From NCBI GenBank assembly GCA_958295485.1, contig CATQGX010000003.1, positions 1 to 36,012 on the forward strand: a stretch of 36,012 nt of DNA. The letters run 5' to 3'. The first letter of the stretch is position 1; each line of letters opens with the position of its first letter. Below the pieces are notes generated by a model. It saw nothing but the letters and a program-made list of their open reading frames with translations, had not been told where the DNA came from and did not search any database. Below are positions 23,714-31,537 of the stretch, one piece after another. Source of the stretch: an uncultured Gammaproteobacteria bacterium. Its GTDB lineage: Bacteria > Pseudomonadota > Gammaproteobacteria > Eutrophobiales > Eutrophobiaceae. Made by a program: the position numbers and the translations under genes.

Positions 23714-24659
23714 ATGGCCAACACGCTGGCCATAAACATCAGATACATAACGGAACTGAGGTACGACCGGGGCATGGGGACCGTCTCCGTCAGGGACGAG
23801 GATGTAGGAAAGGCGGAAAAACTCCTGGCAAAGTACGACGGGCCAGTTCTCCTCCCTGTACAGGTGGTCGGAGGCGGCATTCATGCGGAGGTTCGGCACG
23901 AGGTACGACCGGAAGAAGGCGTCCGGCAAGGAGACCCGCCCCATGACGCAGTCGAGGAAGCGGTACAGGAGGATCGCCACCGCGGTGAACGAGCTGAGGA
24001 GGACCGGCGAGATGCCGTCCGGGGCGGAGCTTGTGCGGAGGATACAGGGCCTGACCGACGAACCCAGGGAGGATATCGAGAGAACCATCACGGAAAACCC
24101 CGAGATCATCCGCGGCGATGACGGGGATGCGTTCGCCGAGTATTATCTGGAATGCGCCAAGGACGGCGGCCAGCACGCGGAGTTCGAGCACCTCACCAGG
24201 CGGATCTTCCACTTTATGGGGTTTGAGACCGACAAGAGGAGGGTCGTGAAATCCGGGAGCGGAACTCCTGAGATTGACGGCCTGATACTGAACGAGGAGA
24301 TCCTGATGTCCGGCCTGCTCGAGTGCAAGGGCGGGTCAAAGTACACGTTCCCGATAGGCGACTGCAAAAAGATGGAGCGGACGTACATTGAGAATTTCAG
24401 GACGAAAAGGATAGGGGGCAAGGCATACGCGCTGGACTTTTTCGTCTACGTGATAGGTAGCGGGACCAGCGGCCTGGACAACTTCCAAGAGATCGTGCGC
24501 AACACAGGGGTGCGCGGATCGGTCATATACGCCCGTGACCTGATCCGCCTTTACGATCTGGTCAAGTGCGGCAAGATAACCCGGGTGCAGATGTGGGATC
24601 TGTTCAAGTGTAACGGGCACCTCACGTGGAGGATCATAGACGACCTCAGCAAGGCCTGA
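23714..24659 (+). pseudogene. PD-(D/E)XK restriction endonuclease-like gene, 5'-truncated and frameshifted
   Basis: Two frames join into one protein. The first, from 23714, reads MANTLAINIRYITELRYDRG to AKYDGP; a one-base shift near 23841-23847 leads into FSSLYRWSEAAFMRRFGTRYD, which continues to 24659. The second part contains a nuclease core: EFEHLTRRIFHFMGFETDKR, PEIDGLI (Asp at 24276) and LLECKGG (Glu-Cys-Lys, 24321-24329), the PD-(D/E)XK arrangement of type II restriction enzymes such as the FokI/AlwI group. An in-frame stop lies 27 bp before the first ATG, and the repeat array ends at that point, so the N-terminal DNA-recognition part seems to have been lost where the array grew or was inserted. 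If the gene starts internally at 23883 a 258-aa nuclease remains open. No cognate methyltransferase is beside it. Confidence 0.7.
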
Positions 24660-24758
24660 GGATCGGCCTTGCGTCCGGCCGTTGCACGGGCACCGCGCCC
24701 GGGCAGGGGCCGGGTGCATGTCGCCATGCCGGTACCATGCATGCGGACAGTCCGGCCG

Positions 24759-26726
24759 TCACGGTTTGAGGGTCCGGATGCCCACGTCCCTGAGGTACTC
24801 GTACGTCCTGTCGTAATAGTCGCCCCTTCTGGTCCTGTCGTCCTCGTCCCCCTCCGGGATGAAGATGACCATGCCCTTGCGGGCCCGTGTAAGCAGGACC
24901 CTGTACGCGTTTTCCAGGTACCGCCGCTTGTGCGGCTTGCGCAACGTCTTCCACATGTCTCCGGAAAACTCGCGGTGGTTCCACCCCGTGCCGGTGTGCA
25001 TCAGGTCCCCGTCCCACGCCACGCACGTCCAGTCAAGTTCCAGCCCCTGGACCTTGAACTCAGTTGCGGCATATTCCAGGCTGTACGAGGAACGCGGGTC
25101 GTCCCTGGGCTTGAGAAACCAGTGGATCGCGTTGACCGCCAGCTCCACGTATATCCCGTACGGTTTTAGGCGGTACGACTTTGCGGCCGCGACTATCCCG
25201 AACCGCTGGTTGCCCCTCGCCATCCTGCGCAGCCACCTCTTTGCGCAGTCAAAGTTCCGCGTCATCACGATCGGGTAGTTTTCGCCGTCCAGTTTCCTCA
25301 GTATGTCCGCGGCCTCCTCCGTCCTTATGTCCAAAAGCGACCTCACGAACTCCGACACCTCGCTGCGTGCCCGCAGGTTCACGGCAAGGTGCAGCTCCGG
25401 GCAGTAGCGCCGGGGCGCGCCGCCTAGCATCCCCTCGATCCTCCTGCCGTAAAGGTGCTCCTTGTCATTGATCCGATCCGACACGTACACGTCCCACCCC
25501 GGATGGCTGCGGTGCACCGCCTCGAACCACTCTGGGAGGCCCGCCTCGTTGTGGTTGATCTCCTGTCCCCCGCCCACCAGGCAGACGATCACCGCCCAGT
25601 CAGGATGCCTGTCCATCACGCCGATCAGCAGCTCCGCCTGTGATTTGTGGCATACCGGGAGGCGTTTTTTCTTCAGAAACCTGTCGGTTTCCGAGCTGTC
25701 CCAGGCGCGTTGCGCCTCGTCAACGATTACTATCTTTTCATGCGCCGTCTCCGAATTGGCCATGGTGTCGCTGAAAAATTCGGGCAGTCCCTGTATCAGC
25801 GTCCTGATCTTTCTCCTCTCGTCGCCCTTTGTCGGACTCTTCCCATTCTTTACGGCCCGCCCGTACGAGTCCATGGCAAGCGCCTCCCGCAGAACCGCGA
25901 CCAGCGGGCCGTTTCCGGACAGGAACACCGCATTCTCGCACCCGGCCAGGTTCTGCCGCTTGCTGGACAGGTTGAGGCCCACGAGCGTCTTGCCCGCGCC
26001 GGGGACGCCCGTCACGAAGCATATCGACTTTCTGCCTAGCCGCTTTGAGTCCTCTATTATGCGCTCGATCGTGTCGGTGGTTCTGCCGAGATTCTCGTGT
26101 CCCGCCTCGTTTCCGGATATCGCCTCCACCCTGTGATCCGAGTACAGTGCCGTGGCGGCCTCGATGATCGTGGGGGACGGGCGGTAGCGCGACCCCACCC
26201 ACGCCTCGTGATCGATCCGTTCCAGGCCGTGTTTTTGCGCAATCGACCTCATGGCGTCCTTGAGGTCCGTGCCGTTTGACCTCGCAGGATCGAGCACGCC
26301 GTCGGGGCACATGCGCGGCATCTCGTATGCCTCCGGCGCCTGCGTCGCTACAAGAACGGGTGCAAGGCGGGCCTTGTGGCTGCCCTCGTGAAAGTCCTTT
26401 AGATCCAACGCATAGTCCACGCACTGGTCTATGTCGGCCCTTGTGTATTCCTTTGATCCCACCTTGAACTCCACCACGAAGATCACCCCGGAGAACAAAA
26501 GTATGGCATCTGCCCTCTTTCCCATGCGCGGGATCTCAAACTCCAGAAAGACGTGGCCGTCACCCATCCCGTAAAGATCCTTTTTCAGTACGGCGATCTC
26601 CTTGTCCCACGCGTCTTTTTGCTCCAGGGTGGTGCCCGGCCCCGCCGCCAGTACCAGTTCTGCCAGTATCGCCCCGGAGTCCTGCGACAGGAACCCTGCA
26701 AAGCTGGACGCGTAGTACGATCTCAC
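24759..26726 (-). CDS. DUF2075-type SF1 helicase/ATPase with nuclease-like N-terminus
   Basis: The 655-aa protein has an N-terminal region with a PD-(D/E)XK look: RADAILLFSGVIFVVEFKVG (residues ~70-92; Asp, then Glu-Phe-Lys). The ATPase follows: Walker A GVPGAGKT (about 238-245), Walker B IVIVDEAQRAW (about 331-341), the motif III-like LVGGGQEI, and late motifs EFKVQGLELDW and YRVLLTRARKGMVIFIP (about 605-622). This matches the DUF2075 (Schlafen-group-III-like) family of predicted DNA/RNA helicases, which recur in defence islands. Walker and late helicase motifs are complete, so activity is plausible. The gene is monocistronic and converges on the broken endonuclease with a 99-bp gap. Substrate and role unknown; a nuclease-helicase for foreign nucleic acid is a reasonable guess. 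Confidence 0.85.
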   Translation of the reverse strand: MRSYYASSFAGFLSQDSGAILAELVLAAGPGTTLEQKDAWDKEIAVLKKDLYGMGDGHVFLEFEIPRMGKRADAILLFSGVIFVVEFKVGSKEYTRADIDQCVDYALDLKDFHEGSHKARLAPVLVATQAPEAYEMPRMCPDGVLDPARSNGTDLKDAMRSIAQKHGLERIDHEAWVGSRYRPSPTIIEAATALYSDHRVEAISGNEAGHENLGRTTDTIERIIEDSKRLGRKSICFVTGVPGAGKTLVGLNLSSKRQNLAGCENAVFLSGNGPLVAVLREALAMDSYGRAVKNGKSPTKGDERRKIRTLIQGLPEFFSDTMANSETAHEKIVIVDEAQRAWDSSETDRFLKKKRLPVCHKSQAELLIGVMDRHPDWAVIVCLVGGGQEINHNEAGLPEWFEAVHRSHPGWDVYVSDRINDKEHLYGRRIEGMLGGAPRRYCPELHLAVNLRARSEVSEFVRSLLDIRTEEAADILRKLDGENYPIVMTRNFDCAKRWLRRMARGNQRFGIVAAAKSYRLKPYGIYVELAVNAIHWFLKPRDDPRSSYSLEYAATEFKVQGLELDWTCVAWDGDLMHTGTGWNHREFSGDMWKTLRKPHKRRYLENAYRVLLTRARKGMVIFIPEGDEDDRTRRGDYYDRTYEYLRDVGIRTLKP

Positions 26727-26777
26727 GCAACGTCCCGGGTGCCTGCCTTTATGTATCCATGTGTCTGCTTTTTAGTC

Positions 26778-26847
26778 TGTGCGGTAGCCGTGCTTGAAAC
26801 CCCAAAACCGGAATCTCCGGTGTGCCTGAAATCAGAGTCGTTGCACG
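26778..26847 (+). repeat. ~70-bp imperfect palindromic element, copy 4
   Basis: Begins TGTGCGGTAGCCGTGCTTG, continues AAACCCCAAAACCGGAATCT and ends CTGAAATCAGAGTCGTTGCA. Same orientation as the 4858 copy. Confidence 0.75.
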
Positions 26848-27081
26848 AACCACAGTCGGCACATTTCCATACTCCCAAAACCCTGATGATCCACACGGGT
26901 GGAAACCGCCCGGGATGAGGTGCCTGACAGGCCGTCCGACAGGCAGGAATCCGGACCCACCGATGCCAAGCATGAAACTGCGGCCCAGTCGTTCGGTTCA
27001 AAGATGGGCGCGCCGGAAACTGAATCCAAGGGAGGATATGCCACACCGATTATCTTTGAAAAAGAAGAGGGTTGTAATCCG

Positions 27082-27180
27082 TCAGCCGGCCTGCCACCCG
27101 CAACCGGGGCAGGCATCCCCGGAGTGCAGGGCCGTCGGATCGTGACACTTTGGACATTCGTAATACCCGGTATCCGTCAT
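27082..27180 (-). CDS. 32-residue zinc-ribbon microprotein, second copy
   Basis: From the ATG at 27180: MTDTGYYECPKCHDPTALHS then GDACPGCGWQAG. It differs from the 5163-5261 copy only at the third-last part (CGW here, CRW there). CPKC and CPGC provide four zinc ligands. A TATA-like GCCTTAAATAC lies ~22 bases upstream, and a second GCCTTAAA directly before the ATG. Because both coding region and promoter are kept while the flanking ~235 bp has diverged more, I favour a real microgene, but a pure repeat cannot be excluded. Confidence 0.6.
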   Translation of the reverse strand: MTDTGYYECPKCHDPTALHSGDACPGCGWQAG

Positions 27181-27233
27181 GTCGTTTAAGGCGGGTCTGT
27201 ATTTAAGGCGGGTTTTTCAGTGGAACTAGTTAT

Positions 27234-27565
27234 GCTGGAAAACGGACCCGTTCCGGGTGCATTTTACCACTTCGATATCTAACCCTGACCCAAATGGGCA
27301 GGATTCCGGGGATCTGCGGCGGTAGACTGCCGGAAAATAGATAAGAATCCGGCAGAATGGCGGTTAGGTCTCGCTGGCCCGCGCTGGCCCGGCACCTCTG
27401 CCGTTTTTCCGTCTTTGGCCTACGGGTCCATGCACCTGCTGGTTTGAACTTGAACAGCCATTGGTTTTTCCGGGAAAACCTGAAAAGTCGCCCACAGCGA
27501 CAGGATTACAAAACCACATGAATAAATGCTTAAAAAGCAGACGCGCGAACAAGACACGTAATAAC
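27234..27565. other. Intergenic region upstream of the HEPN gene
   Basis: No gene seen. Parts resemble 20590-20690 (ACCCGTTCCGG, ATGGGCAGGAT, TTGAACTTGAACA in the same general area), a weak further dispersed repeat. The HEPN promoter box TGCTTAAAAAG is at 27526-27536. Confidence 0.45.
27526..27536 (+). promoter_or_regulatory. TATA-like box of the HEPN gene
   Basis: TGCTTAAAAAG lies ~35 bp before the ATG at 27566, giving a short leader; it would fall inside the longer open frame, supporting the inner start. Confidence 0.5.
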
Positions 27566-28612
27566 ATGCCAAATTCACCAGAACCCACAGCGACAGAACC
27601 GATCTATACACGGTGGGAAGATTTACTGGGACGGGGCAAAAAAGATCTTTTGTTATCACAACGCCTGATTAATGATGATCCTGATGATGCGGCATACAAG
27701 GCGCAACAGGCCCTTGAGAAACACATCAAAGCGCTTATGTTACGATTCGGTGTGGTTACAAATCCAAAAAAACTGGGTCATTTTCCAATGTATGGGATCA
27801 TGAAGACTATTAAAGACATAATGAAAAATATGCCCATTCCTAAACATCTGAAAGATGCAGGGTTTCCTAATCCAGAGGATGTGATAAATGGGTGCTTAAA
27901 AGAACTCAAATCGATTGAAAGAAATCCAACCATTATGATCGCATGGTGGAGACATTCACTTGGCATTCCTCTCAATAACGAAGAAAAAAAAATATGTAAT
28001 AGTCCAGCGTGGGCATTCCCCCAACAAATTCAAAATATAGAGGCTGTAACACGAACCCAATTACAACAGAGTAAAAATAACCAAGATACATACACACGAT
28101 TAAAAAAACCCAGCAAAAATTCTATTGAAAATGATGCATTGCGTACCGAAACAGTTCTGACAGAACAAGAACAATATAACAAAACCAACGATGCTGTTGT
28201 CGACATATCTAATCGTGATTTTACAGCAAACGAAAATCATATCGATGGATCAGTAATACCAAAACTTGGTTCAGGACACCATGATATAGACAGCGAACTG
28301 TTGTCATTCGCGCTTGGTAATATTGTGGTTGGAACCACCAGACAGAATCAGAAGTTCCCGATGGATTTAAAGGGTCTTTTAGTATGTATAATTTGTGCAG
28401 GATTTGTTGATAAGATTATAGATGTGCTTCCACATGAAGTAATTGGTAGATACCCTGCGGTTATTGACGGTGAAAAAACATCTGTCTTATACAACAGGCA
28501 CAGGGATGGTTTGAGTCAATTGATAAAAGGGATAGCAGATTCCTGCCAAACCATTGAGAAGCGCATCATAGAACTAGAGAAGTTATTGGGTATTGCCGGC
28601 ACTTCTAAATAA
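27566..28612 (+). CDS. HEPN-domain protein
   Basis: I take the ATG at 27566 (MPNSPEPTATEPIYTRWEDL) as start, giving ~348 aa; the open frame reaches back to 27461 but the promoter box lies inside that part. Residues ~17-130 read as a HEPN helical domain: WEDLLGRGKKDLLLSQRLIN, AAYKAQQALEKHIKALMLRF, and KKLGHFPMYGIMKTI. I do not see an unambiguous RxxxxH ribonuclease motif, so this may be a binding-type HEPN rather than a toxin nuclease. A polar, poorly conserved linker follows (~150-245), then a helical C-terminal domain (ELLSFALGNIVVG, DLKGLLVCIICAGFVDKIID, KRIIELEKLLGI). The gene is AT-rich in a GC-rich setting. No nucleotidyltransferase partner is adjacent. HEPN proteins are common in RNA-based defence and toxin-antitoxin pairs; the function here is open. 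Confidence 0.7.
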   Translation: MPNSPEPTATEPIYTRWEDLLGRGKKDLLLSQRLINDDPDDAAYKAQQALEKHIKALMLRFGVVTNPKKLGHFPMYGIMKTIKDIMKNMPIPKHLKDAGFPNPEDVINGCLKELKSIERNPTIMIAWWRHSLGIPLNNEEKKICNSPAWAFPQQIQNIEAVTRTQLQQSKNNQDTYTRLKKPSKNSIENDALRTETVLTEQEQYNKTNDAVVDISNRDFTANENHIDGSVIPKLGSGHHDIDSELLSFALGNIVVGTTRQNQKFPMDLKGLLVCIICAGFVDKIIDVLPHEVIGRYPAVIDGEKTSVLYNRHRDGLSQLIKGIADSCQTIEKRIIELEKLLGIAGTSK

Positions 28613-29001
28613 TTTCGCCCAACAAACGCGTATATGCCTAACCTTCCTTACCAGTTAACGCAGTAGATCCGGCCAGTCAGCATTTTTGACCGGAAATGAT
28701 CGAATGTGCGCCTGTATCCCCCTGATCGTGCCAGGCGGGCGGGGAAAATCCACCTGTTGTGCGGTTCACGGCACGTGTGGTAGCAGAGGAGGTGTGGAGA
28801 GAGGTCCGTCCCTGTGGGTGAGCCGGATGTTAAAACACGCCAGGTAACGGCGCGGCGACGGGGAATGGCGGTCGTGCGGGCCAGTTTCCGGTGACCCGAT
28901 ACCGTGCGCAGGATCCCCGCGCCGCCGGGGACACCTGTCTGCCCCGGGGAGGATCATGTGGTTTCGGAGCCCCCCGGCCCTCTTCATCATCAGCTCCTGC
29001 A
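28613..29001. other. Gap with no recognisable gene
   Basis: GC-rich stretch between the HEPN gene and the dead transposase. It probably holds the 3' end of the decayed insertion sequence; I could not find its terminal repeats. Confidence 0.35.
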
Positions 29002-30116
29002 CTACGGACAGCAGGAGTACAGCCTGATCATCGTCTTGGTGCCCTGCGCCTTGCAGTACAGCCGCATCAGCGCGTCGACTAGGATCCACGAGTTGAAGAG
29101 CATAATGATCATTGCCATGCACATGACCCGTGATCCGTGGTGGCGGCTCCGGATCGTGATCTGTATGGATTAGAGCGGCCGGTATCCGGTCTCTGTGCCC
29201 CAGCGCCCAGAGTATGCAACCACATCGATGTCCGGATCGTTGGTTGCAAACACGATGTACCTTTCCCACGGCACCTCGTCCACACACCCGTCCGCGTCCC
29301 TCTTTTTGCTCCTGACGCGCCTGGGAACTATCACCATGTAGGAACATTCCTGCCTGTCCGAAGAGGTGATCACCGTGTCCGAGACGCGGCCGCGCCTGCA
29401 GGTCTCAAAGTAGTCCAGAGACCCCTTGACGTATACCGTGTTGGGGCACGGCATCAGCCACGTGACCCCGAACTCGTTGAGCACATCCATTACCACCCTA
29501 GAAAAAAAACCCGCGATCTGCCATGACGGCGCCCACTGGTATCCCATGCCCGGCACAGGCGTCCAGTAGGGCGCGCACGATCCCGGCGTGGTCGTCGCCC
29601 GCACTGAACGTAACCATGCCCACGACAAGCCTCTGGCCGTTTACTAGTGTCTGGACTATCCCGTACGTCTCGTACAGCGCCTTTGTCATACTTGCCTTGT
29701 CCCCTCCCCACACAGGTTCCGGGCCCGGTTTTTTGTTAAAACGCCTCACATTGTGAAAGTCGATTCCCACACCCATCCTGGATTTGAGCAGCTCGTGGCG
29801 CCGCATCCTAGTTATGATGCCGGCGTTGAAATCGAACAGGGGCCCGCCACCCCGTCCGGCGTCACCTGCAACATCGACTGGTATATCCACTCGCTCGACG
29901 GCACGTCGATGTCCGTCCTGCCTACGATTCATCGTGTCCCTGCGGGCACGTACATGCGGCCCGGTTACCCTTGCCTGCGGCCGCATCAACCGCACACCCG
30001 GCTATCTCGCGCGGCCCGAACCACGCGTTGGGCGAGCCCGAGAACCTGCACCGTTTCACACCTCCGATCATCTCGTCTATGGCGCATTCATATTGGTGAG
30101 GATCCATTGTTTTCAT
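29002..30116 (-). pseudogene. IS4-like DDE transposase, inactivated
   Basis: Pieces in order on the minus strand: YECAIDEMIGGVKRCRFSGS near the start, GVGIDFHNVRRFNKKPGPEP, the second catalytic region VGAVMADRGFFF, then after a frameshift RVVMDVLNEFGVTWLMPCPN, and the C-terminal RWGTETGYR. The last matches the WGIETGYR motif of archaeal IS4-type transposases. Lesions: at least one frameshift in the N-terminal part, one extra T in an eight-T run (29502-29509 on the plus strand) right after the DRGFFS motif, and an in-frame stop at 29170-29172. Reading through that stop continues the family (VMCMAMIIMLFNSWILVDAL) to a final stop at 29002. Clearly dead, in contrast to the intact IS630-type copy. 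Confidence 0.8.
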
Positions 30117-30261
30117 ACGTGCCAGGCGGCTTTTTCTTATCGCTGTTAACTAGCCGCTGAAGATGGCCCATTTTTAGATCTTACCCACAGGCGCCTCGCG
30201 GTTCCCGGTCGGGTTTTGCGACGAATTTCGTCACTTTTGTGTTACTGGACCATTCAAAAAG

Positions 30262-30270
30262 CTTTTTAGT
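30262..30270 (+). promoter_or_regulatory. TATA-like box of the ParB-like/SNF2/DUF3883 operon
   Basis: CTTTTTAGT lies ~27 bases before the ATG at 30293, which would make that codon the 5' end of a leaderless mRNA and decides between several in-frame starts. Confidence 0.55.
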
Positions 30271-30292
30271 ACAAGGGTGGATGTCATTTCAG

Positions 30293-31537
30293 ATGAGTCT
30301 AAATGAGGAAAACAAGGCTAGAATTGACAAGTACATAGAAGCCCATACTGATTCCAGAACTGGTGAGCATTTTCCTATATCGCTCAAAGGCAGGAGGCAG
30401 ATGCTTGACATCTATAGGCTTCCCACAGACATGCTGTTCTATAACATCAAAAACGGCAGGTTCGCGGCAGAGTATGGCGAACAGGTAAGACGAGAGGGCG
30501 GTCATCTAGATCCTGAAAAAAAGGAGGATGAAGAGGAGATAAAAAAACTACTGTTGGACATCAACAAGGGCGAAACAAAAAAGACATATGATGACCTCTT
30601 GGTCCGGGGTCAGTGGAACTGTTGCATCATCACGGTTGACGGATACCTAATCGATGGAAACCGGAGAAAGGCAATAATCTCAAAACTTCATTCTGACACC
30701 GGGCAGGAATCTTGGAGGTACATAGAGGCGGCCCGTTTAGATCGATCAATCACGCCGATGGATCTGTGGGCTCTAGAGGCGGGAATACAGCTTGGCAAAG
30801 ACGAGATTGTCAGGTATGGTCCAATCAACGAAATGCTAAAGATCCGTGAAGGAAAGTTGGCAGGACTGTCAGAGAAAGAGATCGTCAATGCGCTATACGG
30901 GTATGACAACGAGGAAGAAATACGTGAAAAACTTGACAGGCTGGACCTGATAGAGCGGTATCTTGAATTTGTCGGCAGACCCAAGCAATATTCTTTGGTC
31001 AAGCAAAAGGTAGAGCATTTTATCAATCTGCAAAACATAATCAAAAATTGTAGGGTCAGAAATTATGATCCTGACAAAACAGTCAGGATAAGACGCGCCA
31101 CATTTCAGCTGATTCGGGAAGACGTGCCACATTTGGACATCAGAAAGATAAATCAGATGATAGACAGAGATCTAAATGATGCAGTATCTGAGATAGAGGA
31201 GGCAGGCGAAAATCTGACACCAGCAGCACCAACCGAATCCGACAGCGTACCACGGATTGACAGAGAGGTGTCTGCCGCAATTGATGAATTTGACAGTAAT
31301 GAGGAGTTAAGCCCCACGGTGACAAAATTCGTCAACGCGACGGACATCCTGGATGTCAACAAAGCAGAAGGTGAGGGCATACGCCTGCTTCGTCGTGCAG
31401 AGGCAAACCTCAAAGCACTCTTGGATTACCGCGGAGACGAACTATCTGATCCAGAAGCATCGAATCTGATCAACAAGCTCGATTCGCACATAAGACAAAT
31501 TGCAAAGATGTCGGGAAATGCAAAACATGGCTCATAA
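30293..31537 (+). CDS. ParB/sulfiredoxin-fold-like protein, first gene of a three-gene operon
   Basis: About 414 aa from the ATG at 30293 (MSLNEENKARIDKYIEAHTD); longer in-frame starts exist but the promoter box excludes them. The core resembles a ParB/Srx domain: a strand with YRLPTDMLFYNIKNGRFAAE, the ITVDGYLIDGNRRKAI block (DGNRR, about residues 121-125) that corresponds to the nucleotide-binding or catalytic GxxR box, and the DLWALEAGIQLGKDEIVRYG helix. A helical domain follows (NEMLKIREGKLAGLSEKEIV, then REKLDRLDLIERYLEFVGRP), as after ParB boxes. The C-terminal ~110 residues are acidic and helical. ParB-like folds in DUF262, Dnd and Dpd proteins act as NTPases or DNA-binding switches. 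The stop overlaps the next start by 11 bp. A paralogue faces it at 34752-35933. Confidence 0.78.
   Translation: MSLNEENKARIDKYIEAHTDSRTGEHFPISLKGRRQMLDIYRLPTDMLFYNIKNGRFAAEYGEQVRREGGHLDPEKKEDEEEIKKLLLDINKGETKKTYDDLLVRGQWNCCIITVDGYLIDGNRRKAIISKLHSDTGQESWRYIEAARLDRSITPMDLWALEAGIQLGKDEIVRYGPINEMLKIREGKLAGLSEKEIVNALYGYDNEEEIREKLDRLDLIERYLEFVGRPKQYSLVKQKVEHFINLQNIIKNCRVRNYDPDKTVRIRRATFQLIREDVPHLDIRKINQMIDRDLNDAVSEIEEAGENLTPAAPTESDSVPRIDREVSAAIDEFDSNEELSPTVTKFVNATDILDVNKAEGEGIRLLRRAEANLKALLDYRGDELSDPEASNLINKLDSHIRQIAKMSGNAKHGS

Larger units (their letters stand above)
26778..27233. repeat. Dispersed ~455-bp segment carrying a zinc-ribbon microgene, copy 2
   Basis: Direct-repeat partner of 4858-5316, with similarity along the whole length, including AAACCCTGATGATCCACACG, GGCGCGCCGGAAACTGAATC and the microgene. 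It starts ~50 bp upstream of the DUF2075 gene start and on its upstream side, so it might contain sequence driving that gene. Confidence 0.88.

Noticed and set aside
23883..24212. Minus-strand frames opposite the endonuclease
   Set aside because: No family signal, while the plus strand has a clear nuclease core.
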